From NCBI GenBank assembly GCA_003600225.1, contig QZFT01000111.1:121102-185101 (forward strand): a stretch of 64,000 nucleotides of DNA, given 5' to 3'. Numbering within the stretch: position 1 is the first letter of the stretch; each line of letters starts with the position of its first letter. Origin of the DNA: Pseudonocardiaceae bacterium YIM PH 21723 (GTDB lineage: Bacteria > Actinomycetota > Actinomycetes > Mycobacteriales > Pseudonocardiaceae). Made by a program: the position numbers and the translations under genes. Under the pieces are notes generated by a model. That model had not been told where the DNA came from, did not search any database, and worked only from the letters and a program-made list of their open reading frames with translations. This document shows, piece after piece, positions 44,218-52,869 of this stretch.

Positions 44218-44768
44218 GGGGTGGTGAGGGTGCACAACGGCACTCCGATCTCGGCCAGGCGCTCCCGGCCGCCGCCGGTGGTGTCCTCGACCGGGCAGAT
44301 GACCCCGGCGACGGTGGCACCGGCGGCCCGCAGCACCGCGATGAGATTGGCCGCGGTGTTGCCGGTCGTGATCTCGTCATCGACGATCAGCACGGTCTTC
44401 CCCCGGAAATCGGCGTAGGTGAACACCTTCACCCGGCGGGCATGGGGCTCGTCGAAAACGGCCTTGTGCGGGAGGTCGAGATCGAGTTTCCAGGCAAGCA
44501 CGTAGTGCACCCCGGAGGCCAGCGACAACGCCACCGTCGGGGGGATACCGCCGGCGTCCAGCCCGAGCAGGACGTCCGGGCGCAGGTGAGCGGGGTTCGA
44601 AGTCCACGCCGACCACAAGTCGTTGCCGGTGACCCGCAGCTGGGTGGGTGTGACCGGGGAGAGGATTCCGTCCAGGGTGTACACGATCCGCTCGGCGCGC
44701 ATGCCGGGATCGACGTTGAGGCGCTGCACGCGCTGTGCCTGGACACCGAGGTTGTTGGTGGTGGTCAT
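44214..44768 (-). CDS. phosphoribosyltransferase
   Basis: A 184-residue type I phosphoribosyltransferase with the PRPP-binding loop VLIVDDEITTGNTA near 126-139 and a preceding GLDAGGIPP loop near 69. The closest well-known shape is orotate/xanthine PRTase. It would join a base or base-like compound to ribose phosphate, or run the reverse. ATG 44768 overlaps the preceding gene and its stop overlaps the next, so its synthesis is fully coupled. Confidence 0.85.
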   Translation of the reverse strand: MTTTNNLGVQAQRVQRLNVDPGMRAERIVYTLDGILSPVTPTQLRVTGNDLWSAWTSNPAHLRPDVLLGLDAGGIPPTVALSLASGVHYVLAWKLDLDLPHKAVFDEPHARRVKVFTYADFRGKTVLIVDDEITTGNTAANLIAVLRAAGATVAGVICPVEDTTGGGRERLAEIGVPLCTLTTP

Positions 44769-46657
44769 GGGAGCCTCCGTAGGACGGCGTCGGTGAGGGA
44801 GTCGGACAGGGCGACGGTCGCGGACACCGCGACCAGTAGTCGTTGGAGGGCTGTGGGATCGGGGTGTTCGGCGCCGGCCAGCTCGGCCATGGCCTCCACC
44901 GTCAAATCCGCGACGGCCGCGCCTGAAGCGCCGCAGATGTCGGGATACCGGCCCAGGAAGGTGGCCAGAACCGCATCGCTGTCATCGAGGTTGACGCCGT
45001 CGGCGCGCACCAAGGTCTTGGCCAGCAGCACCATGTGCTTGTGCAGCGCACGCACGTCCGGGCGGGGGGCGGCCAGCAGACGGCGGGTGGTCATCAGCAC
45101 CACGCCGAGATCCCCGCGGGCAGCCTGATCATCGGCCGCCGAACTCGGGCACGGCGGCCGGTACCCGGCCCGCTGGTACAGGACGCCCGTGCCGTCGGCG
45201 GCCGTGCGCAGCGAGTGCACGATCCGAGGCGGTACCCGGCCGCCCTCCACCTCGGCGGTGGTGTGCATCGTGAGCCCGACCTTCACACCCGGATCCGGCA
45301 GCGATCCGGGCACCGATCGCAACCATTCCAGGGGAAGCTCGTCGGCGACCAGCAGCAGGTCCAGATCGCTCCACCCCGGCCGCCACCGTGCGCTGCCGGT
45401 GGTACCGGTGGCCATCAGCAGCGCGGTGTGCTCGCCCACCAGCAGTTCCCGGGCCTGCTCCAGCCACGCCACTGACGTCGTCGGTACCCACCTGGACGGT
45501 TCGGCGGATGCGCGGACGGTGTCCACGGACGGGAGCGCCAGCTTGAGCGCGACCAGCGGACCGTTGTTGTAGAGCACGACATCGGCGCGATCGATGATCC
45601 GGTGGGCGCCGCGTGCGGTTTTCACCTCGTCCCGTACGGCCAGCTCGGCCGGGCTCTCCTCGGTGCGGGCACCGCGGGCTTCGAGGGTGACATCGAGATA
45701 CACCACGCGGCAGATATCACCGAGGAGCCGTCGCAGCTCGGCGGTGGAGTCGTCACGGTGCAGCGACTCGATACTCACCGTGCCAGCCTTGTTCGCAGAG
45801 CTGAACAGCAGGATCTCCTCCACCAGATGCGCCGCCTGAACCCGGGGCGACCAGGAGTAGGGGTCCGCGACCCCGGCGCGCATCGCCGCTCCCTGCAGCA
45901 GCCATCCGATCTTGAGCCGGGTGGCGCCATGCTCGGCGGCAAGCAACTCCCCCACTGTGGACTTCCCACTCTCGGACAGCCCGCCCAGCGCCCACACCCG
46001 GCGTGGGGTGTCCTGCGGCAGCGCCCGCACCGGGACATCGCGGGCGATCAAGGCCGCGCGCACCTCCCGCTGCACCTCGAGCACAGGCTTCTGGCCGCGC
46101 ACCACGACGACGTCGTACGCGCCGGCCGTGGCCTGCAGGTCCAGGACCGCGGCGAGCGCGTGCTGGTAGTCGGCATACCACCGGCCCGGCGGCCGCGAAT
46201 CGCGCTCCAGGGCCAGCCGCGCCTCCGCATCGGGTCCTTGGTCGGTGTGCCGTAGCAGGACATGCAGCTGCCGGCGCGGCTCGGCGGGCCAGCGTGCGGC
46301 CAGGGCCGTGACCTTCGCGAGAGCGTCGGCGACCGGCAAGCCGTCCTTGATCACACAGGTAGCGGCGCAGGCGGCCAGCAACATCGGCTCCCCGCGGTCT
46401 TCCCACGCCCACTGCCCGCTGCCCGCCCGGCGTGCCACGTGACTGGTCATGACCAGCTCGACGTGCTCGGCCGTGCTGGAACCCGCGAACCACCACTGCC
46501 CGAAATCCTGGCCCGCCACGGCCGCCCACCCCGGGTGCCACTGGTCGATCGGCCCGGCCAGGTGGCTGCCCGGCGCGGACGCGGCGAGCCAGGCCAGCCC
46601 GGTGGTCTTGCCGACTTTGTCCGACCCGCACAACGACACCGACAGCGGTCCGGTCAT
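44765..46657 (-). CDS. three-domain kinase/kinase/nucleotidyltransferase protein
   Basis: A 630-residue protein. Domain 1 (about 1-215) has P-loop GSDKVGKTT at 11-19 and resembles thymidylate-kinase-type enzymes. Domain 2 (about 220-375) has a second P-loop, GGLSESGKST at 225-234, and DRADVVLYNNG near 356, like adenylate/dephospho-CoA-kinase folds. Domain 3 (about 390-520) has GS followed by WSDLDLLLV at 421-437, a Pol-beta-type nucleotidyltransferase site. The last 110 residues are helical. Such a fusion could phosphorylate a nucleoside twice and then transfer a nucleotide. Both ends overlap neighbours by ATGA. Confidence 0.75.
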   Translation of the reverse strand: MTGPLSVSLCGSDKVGKTTGLAWLAASAPGSHLAGPIDQWHPGWAAVAGQDFGQWWFAGSSTAEHVELVMTSHVARRAGSGQWAWEDRGEPMLLAACAATCVIKDGLPVADALAKVTALAARWPAEPRRQLHVLLRHTDQGPDAEARLALERDSRPPGRWYADYQHALAAVLDLQATAGAYDVVVVRGQKPVLEVQREVRAALIARDVPVRALPQDTPRRVWALGGLSESGKSTVGELLAAEHGATRLKIGWLLQGAAMRAGVADPYSWSPRVQAAHLVEEILLFSSANKAGTVSIESLHRDDSTAELRRLLGDICRVVYLDVTLEARGARTEESPAELAVRDEVKTARGAHRIIDRADVVLYNNGPLVALKLALPSVDTVRASAEPSRWVPTTSVAWLEQARELLVGEHTALLMATGTTGSARWRPGWSDLDLLLVADELPLEWLRSVPGSLPDPGVKVGLTMHTTAEVEGGRVPPRIVHSLRTAADGTGVLYQRAGYRPPCPSSAADDQAARGDLGVVLMTTRRLLAAPRPDVRALHKHMVLLAKTLVRADGVNLDDSDAVLATFLGRYPDICGASGAAVADLTVEAMAELAGAEHPDPTALQRLLVAVSATVALSDSLTDAVLRRLP

Positions 46658-47184
46658 CGGCCCGCCCCGTAGGTCTTGAGCGTCCGCAACGACGGCACCC
46701 GGCGCGCACCCGCTACCAGCTCAGCGGCCAGCAGGTCATACGCGTCGACCAGCACCTGCAGCTGGGCGGCGGCGGGGCCGGTCCCGAGCCGCTCGGCGCG
46801 CACCGAGGCGATCGCCAGCCGGTCGACGACCGACCCGACCGTCTCGGTGTGCACCGGTATGTCCGCACCGGCGGCCGGTAGGCGGCGATCGCACCAGTCG
46901 TCGATCTCATCGATGCACCGCGAGCGAAGACCGTTGAGCTCATCGATGACGCGCTTGGCCATCGCCACACAGGCATCGGTGACACCGTCCTGGCGGCACC
47001 GGTCCTCGGCGTCCCACTGCCTGCCGTGCTGGGCGCCGAGCCGCTGGGCCATCACGAGCAGCGGATGGCCACCCGGCTTGGCGGGCACCTGCCCGGTGAT
47101 CGCGTCCAGCAGCGCGCCGGAGCCCGGCAACACGGTGGTCAGGCCGGGGGGAACCGGATCAACAGGATGGCGAAGCAGCAGCAT
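46654..47184 (-). CDS. DUF4254 protein, first gene of the operon
   Basis: A 176-residue helical protein. IDELNGLRSRCIDEIDDW and TETVGSVVDRLAIASVRAER near 115-134 fit DUF4254, and the end RRVPSLRTLKTYG is the usual family tail. Its role is unknown, but family members commonly sit with GT9 glycosyltransferases. ATG 47184 has AGGAG at good spacing. The promoter should lie in the 195 bp shared with the divergent NsdA-like regulator. Confidence 0.75.
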   Translation of the reverse strand: MLLLRHPVDPVPPGLTTVLPGSGALLDAITGQVPAKPGGHPLLVMAQRLGAQHGRQWDAEDRCRQDGVTDACVAMAKRVIDELNGLRSRCIDEIDDWCDRRLPAAGADIPVHTETVGSVVDRLAIASVRAERLGTGPAAAQLQVLVDAYDLLAAELVAGARRVPSLRTLKTYGAGR

Positions 47185-47379
47185 GCGGCATCTCCTACGG
47201 GGTCGAAGACGAGCTCTCGGCCGACCCGGGGGCCCGGTGCCGGAACTTCCGTGAGTCAGGTGCCATGCAACCGGCGACCGGCCGCGACCAACAGGTGCAC
47301 GCAGGGGGTGCACGGTGGCGCGTCTGCGCCACCAGCGGTTATGGGCAGGTACCGTGGCTAGGTTGGGTTGGAGGATGCC

Positions 47380-48789
47380 GTGGCAGACCGCGTACCGAAC
47401 AGCAAACTGCAAGCCGTGATAGCCGAAGCCGGGATCAGCGCCGGAGCGCTCGCGGCCCGGATCACCACACTCGCCGCCGCCCGCGGCCACACGGTCTGCT
47501 ACACCCACCGCTCGATCGCGAACTGGACCCGCAAAGGAGTCCAGCCCAAACCGGAGATCCGGTCGCTGATCGCTGACGCCCTGGCCGAACGCTGCGGCCG
47601 GTGGATCTCCCTGGCAGAATTAGGATTCGCCGTCAACGAGCACGATGACCAGCTCGGCCTGTACTTCCCCCGGGAACCCGCTCAGGCCGTGGTCACGGCC
47701 ACCCGATTCTGGAGCCAGATGCACCGCCGGAGTTTCGTCACCGCCGGTCTGGGCATCGCCGCCTACGCCACCCCGCTGCGCCGATGGCTCACCACGCCCG
47801 TCGATCCGCACGTCGCCCAGCCCCGGCCCCTGGGTACCGGACCCCGAGTCGGGCAAGCTGACATCGACGACCTGCTGGAGACCGCCCACGACGCCCGCCG
47901 CTGGGACAGCCGCCACGGCGGCGGCTACTGGCGCCTGTCTGCCCTGGACACCTGCCTGGCCCAGCGCGCGACCCCGCTGCTGAACGGCACCTACACGGAC
48001 AAGATCGGCAGGCAGCTGTTCTCCGCGACCGCGCAACTGTCCCGGCTGGCCGGATGGACCTCCTTCGACGCCGGCCAGCACGGCCTGGCCCAGCGGCACT
48101 ACATCACCGCCCTACGACAGGCACGTACCGCCGGGGACATCCCGCTCGGCGGCTACATCCTGTCCTGCATGGCACTGCAGGCCTCGCTCGGTGAATTCCA
48201 CGAGGACGCGATCGATATGGCCCAAGCGGCCACCGCAGTAGCCGCACCAGCCGCCACACCCCGCACCCGGTCCTTCTTCCACCTCATCGAGGCCCGAGCA
48301 CACGCCCGCGCCGGCGACTCCCCCGCCGCGCAACGGACACTGGCAACAGCGGAAACACTCCTTGACCACGCAGCACCACGGCGCGACGAGGACCCGGACT
48401 GGATCGACTTCTACACCTGGACGCGCCTGTCGGCTGACGCGGTCGAGATCTTCCGCGACCTCGACCAGCCACGCATCGCCCAGCGCTGGCACACCGCGGC
48501 CAACCCCACCGGCGACCGTTTCCTTCGCTCAGCAGGTCTCGGTGGCCTGGTCCTTGCCAGCACCTACCTGCAACCCCCAGCGGTCGACCTGGACGCCGCC
48601 ATCACGACCGGCCACACCGCGCTCACCAGCCTGGCCACGATCACCTCGGCCCGCGCCGCCGACTACGCCCGCGACCTGGCCCGTCAGCTGAACAAGTGGC
48701 GCACCAGCTCCGGAGTGTCGTACTTGATCGACTCCCTTGTCGATCTAGCAGACTCCTGTGGCTCTCCCCGCTCGTTCAGCCTCCGCTAG
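47380..48789 (+). CDS. NsdA-like helix-turn-helix/TPR regulator
   Basis: A 469-residue protein from GTG 47380 behind TTGGAGG. The N-terminal 85 residues are a divergent helix-turn-helix domain (SKLQAVIAEAGISAGALA, THRSIANWTRKGVQPKPEIR). A Tat-like MHRRSFVTAGLGIAAYA follows near 117, then TPR-like repeats to the end. This plan is shared with NsdA-type regulators of Streptomyces. Its divergent position, 195 bp from the DUF4254 start, makes it the likely controller of the operon. Confidence 0.75.
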   Translation: MADRVPNSKLQAVIAEAGISAGALAARITTLAAARGHTVCYTHRSIANWTRKGVQPKPEIRSLIADALAERCGRWISLAELGFAVNEHDDQLGLYFPREPAQAVVTATRFWSQMHRRSFVTAGLGIAAYATPLRRWLTTPVDPHVAQPRPLGTGPRVGQADIDDLLETAHDARRWDSRHGGGYWRLSALDTCLAQRATPLLNGTYTDKIGRQLFSATAQLSRLAGWTSFDAGQHGLAQRHYITALRQARTAGDIPLGGYILSCMALQASLGEFHEDAIDMAQAATAVAAPAATPRTRSFFHLIEARAHARAGDSPAAQRTLATAETLLDHAAPRRDEDPDWIDFYTWTRLSADAVEIFRDLDQPRIAQRWHTAANPTGDRFLRSAGLGGLVLASTYLQPPAVDLDAAITTGHTALTSLATITSARAADYARDLARQLNKWRTSSGVSYLIDSLVDLADSCGSPRSFSLR

Positions 48790-48850
48790 TCGATCCAACC
48801 GAGGTCCACGGGACTTCAGCGGTTCCGTCTGCTGCGGTGGCGCGGTCAAC

Positions 48851-50122
48851 TCAACGGCGGGCGAGTTCGGGCAGCGGCTGATCGACGTCCCACTCCAGCA
48901 GCGATCGGCCCGCCTTGAGATAGAAGGACTTCTTCGCTCGCTTGCGGTCCTCGTAGCCTTGACGGCCCCGGACACCCCAGACCTCCACGTGTACCACCGG
49001 ATCCACATCGGACAGGATGAAGTCCGGGAACACCTCCCCACCGTCGTAATGCAGCGGCTTGTAGAAAGCGCGGCCCGCCGCGGTGAGCCCGTCGGCCATC
49101 TGCGCCTCGTACTCGGAATCGACCGGAAGGTAGGAGGCTGTAGTGAGCATCGCGGCCAGGGCGACGATGATCGGATGCCCGTGGCGGCTGAGCTCGACCA
49201 GACACAACACCACCTGCCGCCGGCCGGTCTTGCCTGCGTGCTCGCTGAAGACACTCGGATAGGACCGGTGCACGCGATCCATCAGCCCCTTGGAGGCGAA
49301 CAGCGCGGCACGCTGGTGTGCCAGCCGGACCCGGACGCCGTAAACCGTCGGCTCGATCGTGCGGATCTCCCCGAGCACCAGGCAGCGGCGCTGAACCCGG
49401 CCGACCCGGAGCAACCGCGAGAGGAACCGCTTCCACGCGATGTTGATCTGCTCGGCGTGCTCACGCTCAAAGGCGGGCACGATCCACAGCAGGGTCCCCA
49501 GCTCCAGCCGGTTGATCCGGCAGTCGGCGACCTGTTCGGCCAGCAGTGCCCGGCAGTCCCGCCAACTCCGGTTCCCCGCATGGACATTGCACACGTTGAG
49601 CTGCGCGGACTCCCACAGCAGATGCAGCACCGACAGCAGCCCCACCGCGCGCCTCACTGTGACCGACCCCGTGTCCTCAGGGACCTCGGAGGGTGGTTCA
49701 GCCGGTGCCGCGCTCGCATCGCGCACGATCAAGGGCATCGCCAGCCTGATCGAGGTGCCGTCGTCGTCACTGCGGATCGCCTCGGCGACGCTGCTTCTGC
49801 CCGACTCCGAAGCCGGACTGCGAAACCACGGACAGCCGCCCGCGTGCTGATGCCCACCCGCCGGCCAGTTCGCCAAATGGAACTTCCCGGCTCTGCACCG
49901 GATGACCATGCGCACCACATGGTCGCTGCGGCACAGGCAGACCGCGTATCCAACCTCGCTGCGCGCCCGGCTGAACAGCGAGGTGTACCGCTCGGTGTGC
50001 TCGCGCACGGCCGTGATCGCCACCACCCGGTCAGCCAGGCGCACCCAACCCGCAGCGAACGGACCCGGTGGTTTCCGCGACACGGCCATCGTGTCCCGCT
50101 CTACCGGCCGGCTCGCCGACAT
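48851..50122 (-). CDS. DUF1173-like protein
   Basis: A 423-residue protein from ATG 50122 with a GGAGGGG ribosome site. The N-terminal region has CLCRSDHVVRMVIRC and HQHAGGCPWF (about 62-100), a Cys/His set that resembles DUF1173 proteins of mobile elements. The C-terminal 90 residues have FPDFILSD...VHVEVWG...KAKKSFY-like spacing, compatible with a PD-(D/E)XK nuclease-type fold. The DUF1173 assignment is from memory of motif spacing. It may be linked to element transfer or DNA processing. Confidence 0.55.
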   Translation of the reverse strand: MSASRPVERDTMAVSRKPPGPFAAGWVRLADRVVAITAVREHTERYTSLFSRARSEVGYAVCLCRSDHVVRMVIRCRAGKFHLANWPAGGHQHAGGCPWFRSPASESGRSSVAEAIRSDDDGTSIRLAMPLIVRDASAAPAEPPSEVPEDTGSVTVRRAVGLLSVLHLLWESAQLNVCNVHAGNRSWRDCRALLAEQVADCRINRLELGTLLWIVPAFEREHAEQINIAWKRFLSRLLRVGRVQRRCLVLGEIRTIEPTVYGVRVRLAHQRAALFASKGLMDRVHRSYPSVFSEHAGKTGRRQVVLCLVELSRHGHPIIVALAAMLTTASYLPVDSEYEAQMADGLTAAGRAFYKPLHYDGGEVFPDFILSDVDPVVHVEVWGVRGRQGYEDRKRAKKSFYLKAGRSLLEWDVDQPLPELARR

Positions 50123-50186
50123 CACGCGCCCCTCCAACTATCCGTGATCAGCCACAGCACCAGTGGCGTCGCAGACCATTTCGGCT

Positions 50187-51737
50187 TCACCAGCCTCGGT
50201 GTTTTCCCGGGCGGTCCGTGAAGGTATTGCGATGCAGCGCACCGGGAACCCCGGGCCGGCCGGGCAGCTCGCTGGAGCGGTTCCGCTGGGTCGATGGATC
50301 GCCTTGCGTCCGGTTGTGGTTCTCGTCCATCTGCTCGGCGGCCGTTGGCGGCGCGGCGCTCTCCTGGGCAGGTGCGGTATCGATGAGTTCCTGACGGGCC
50401 AGCTTGGCAGCCTCGCGATGTTCTGCCACATACCTGGCGGAATTGGGAGCGCCCATGAGGCGCAAGGCTGTGAAAGCAGTCTCCAGCGGGACGACCCGGG
50501 TGGTGCCGGCCAGATCGGCCCGCGCCATGACCTTGTCACCATCGGGCGTGTACTCGAGGGTGAAGATCACCCCCGATTTCCCGATGGCACACGCCGGCCC
50601 ACGAGCGGGCCACATCGAGAAGGTCAGGCCTCGTAGCAGCGAGAGGACAGGTTGCACGAGTTCGGGGGCCACCGGACGCCCGTCGATTCGCACCGCGTGG
50701 TCTCGCGCGATGGAGGCCAGGGCGAGCGCCTGGGTATGGAAATCAACCTGCTGTTCGATCTCCTCGATATGAGTGCGCCAGTTATCCGGCGTGTCGCCGT
50801 ACAGATCGCGTCTCGGGCCAAGGAATTCCTCTAGATGGGCAGGGGTCAACAGCGAGGCGTTCCGGTCGATTTTCGCGGTCAGCTCGGCGGTGGCCTGCGC
50901 GAGTTCGCCGGTGACGTCCTCACCGGGCCGGCCGAGTGCTGTTTCCAGACTCGGAAGAAGCCGCCTTTCCCCGGCAGCGGCGTAGCGCCAGTACGGTTTC
51001 CCGACCGGGTTCGCCAGGAACACCGCCGGATCCCACGGGCTACCCGGCTGCAGCCGGGACAGCAGAATGCCGCACACGTGGCTGCGTGCCTGTAGCAGAA
51101 CCGGGTTCATCGTTCCGGCCGCTTCCCGTTGCGCGGCCAACAGATTCTCGCCGCTGCCCAGCAGCGCAAGCTCTGTCCACCAGGCCAGGTGCTCGACGGC
51201 CTCCGCGGCCCCCGGCCGGCCGGTCGAACGCAGTTCCTTGAACGGCCCGAGCGATTGACTCGTCACGTTTGAGAGCTGGCGGAGCGTGTTGCGGTGCTGG
51301 AACACCTTGCCGGGCTCCACGCCAGCTTCTTGCAATACCGACAATTCATGAACGAGCTGCTGGCCCGCCAAAACCAGACGAGCACACTCGACGGTGTCGT
51401 AACCGTCGCCGATCGGGCGTACCGGTTGGGCCGCCGCGACGGTCAACCCTGCGAACACCGAGCTGCCTGGCCGGATGATCCCACGGACTGCGACCGCCGC
51501 CTGCCATAACTGATCGACTTCTGCCGCAGAGAAAGCCACCCCGTGGTGGCCGGCCCCATGAGCATGAAGCGCCAGCTGTACGACCTCAAGCCCGGCAGAT
51601 CGAGACGGGTCGTTCATCGCCGCCCACCCCGCGACCAGCGCCCGGACCTGGTCAGGTGACGAGCGACTGCTGCTCTGCCCATGATCGTCACCGCTGGCGG
51701 CATTACCTCGACACGCGACATCGTCAGGCACCCCCAT
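50187..51737 (-). CDS. member 3 (intact) of the PGxPGAxH-tail family
   Basis: A 516-residue soluble protein that is the only uninterrupted family member here. The N-terminal region matches the separate 37044-37415 product, the middle (LVHELSVLQEAGVEP, HLAWWTELALLG, PVGKPYWRYA) and the second half (QVDFHTQALALASIARDHAV, VRIDGRPVAP) match 37366-38702, and both match parts of 33228-34331. A linker rich in Ala/Gln/Asn leads to the tail RSSELPGRPGVPGALHRN. No known domain. It ends 64 bp before the DUF1173-like gene on the same strand. Confidence 0.65.
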   Translation of the reverse strand: MGVPDDVACRGNAASGDDHGQSSSRSSPDQVRALVAGWAAMNDPSRSAGLEVVQLALHAHGAGHHGVAFSAAEVDQLWQAAVAVRGIIRPGSSVFAGLTVAAAQPVRPIGDGYDTVECARLVLAGQQLVHELSVLQEAGVEPGKVFQHRNTLRQLSNVTSQSLGPFKELRSTGRPGAAEAVEHLAWWTELALLGSGENLLAAQREAAGTMNPVLLQARSHVCGILLSRLQPGSPWDPAVFLANPVGKPYWRYAAAGERRLLPSLETALGRPGEDVTGELAQATAELTAKIDRNASLLTPAHLEEFLGPRRDLYGDTPDNWRTHIEEIEQQVDFHTQALALASIARDHAVRIDGRPVAPELVQPVLSLLRGLTFSMWPARGPACAIGKSGVIFTLEYTPDGDKVMARADLAGTTRVVPLETAFTALRLMGAPNSARYVAEHREAAKLARQELIDTAPAQESAAPPTAAEQMDENHNRTQGDPSTQRNRSSELPGRPGVPGALHRNTFTDRPGKHRGW

Positions 51738-52281
51738 GCCTCTGGTCGGCGCTGCCCCTCAGCTGACCAGTGGACTCCATGCTAGCCCGCAGGTCGGCAT
51801 CGGTTAACTCAAACGGGCTAATGGTGGTCGTTGCGGGAGTCGCTGGATCTGCCAGTGGCCGTCCACCTGGCTGCGATCTTGACGATGTCGGCGATGTCGG
51901 CGAGCGTTGCCCGCCTGATGCCGATCCCACCCGGATACATACGTCCCCTCTGCGATGCCGCAGGTGGGCACGACACGTTGCCATGTTGATCAGTCGCGGT
52001 CCCGCATACGGGACCGCGTTGACCGAACTGCTCGCCGATGACTTCCACGGATCGCACACGTTCTGCTGGATCCGGCTGGCGCCCCCGGCCCCAGCGCACC
52101 CGGCACCCCCATCGCCGGACCATCGCCATCTAAGCCCCACATCCGTTACCAGTCAACGAACCCGGGCTTCTACCAGAACCGACCTGGTACCTCGTCGACT
52201 CGCCGGACACCCACGGGAAAACCAGAATTACGCGTGCGTGCTGGTTGGCCTGGCTAAACTGGTCTCGCGGATGGGGGAAAA
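51738..52281. other. 544-bp gap
   Basis: Frames exist on both strands (for example 51770-52285 plus), but composition is Pro/Arg-rich and there are no ribosome sites, so I do not call a gene. Promoters for the divergent family gene and the following plus-strand gene should be here. Confidence 0.35.
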
Positions 52282-52284
52282 GTG

Positions 52285-52836
52285 ATGGAACGGTTGTCAG
52301 ACAACGACATCATGGAGCTGTACGCGGGCTTGATCCACCTGGCCGCAGAAGACCCGTATCGCTGCCAGGAGACGATCCAGCTAGCACTGGAGCCAAGGAG
52401 CGTCGTCTCGGAGACGGTCATCCGGCGATGGCAACAGGTCGGATTGTTCAGCGCGGACGGCCGGATGCACCAAGCCATGGAGTCCCTGATCGGCCAGCAC
52501 CATGAGAAGCTCGTCCAGGAGATTCAGACGGGGATCTTGACCAGGCTGTTCCAGTTGGAACGGCGCGATCCTGCCAGCTATCAGCAGCTCGAACAGCATG
52601 CCGCAGGGCCTGCTCAGGAGCTTGACGGTCAGCTGCGCGGAACGTTGCGGCGTGCGGGGTTGCTCGATGACAGCAGCCAGGTTCCGGCTGTCGTACGAGC
52701 TCTGATCAACGACCAGAGCTCATACCGCTCGCCAGCGACACCGGCATCCGTCGGCCGGTCATCTGGGCTTGATCAGGCCGTTGGTCAGCGCGTCCGAGGC
52801 AATACCGCGGACGCGCCTGCGTCCCGCCATCGATAA
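52285..52836 (+). CDS. hypothetical helical protein
   Basis: A 183-residue protein from ATG 52285 (GTG 52282 also possible) behind GGGGGAAAA. The first 135 residues are helical and charged (LSDNDIMELYAGLIHLAAED, HHEKLVQEIQTGILTRLF); the tail is disordered. It may be a small accessory or regulatory protein. It converges on the 52870-54615 gene with 33 bp between stops. Confidence 0.6.
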   Translation: MERLSDNDIMELYAGLIHLAAEDPYRCQETIQLALEPRSVVSETVIRRWQQVGLFSADGRMHQAMESLIGQHHEKLVQEIQTGILTRLFQLERRDPASYQQLEQHAAGPAQELDGQLRGTLRRAGLLDDSSQVPAVVRALINDQSSYRSPATPASVGRSSGLDQAVGQRVRGNTADAPASRHR

Positions 52837-52869
52837 CCCGACGGGCAGGTAGGCCGCCCACTGCGCTGG

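Noticed and set aside
51770..52285. 171-codon plus-strand frame
   Set aside because: Pro/Arg-rich with no ribosome site; one stretch (about 90-105) looks protein-like, but not enough to call.
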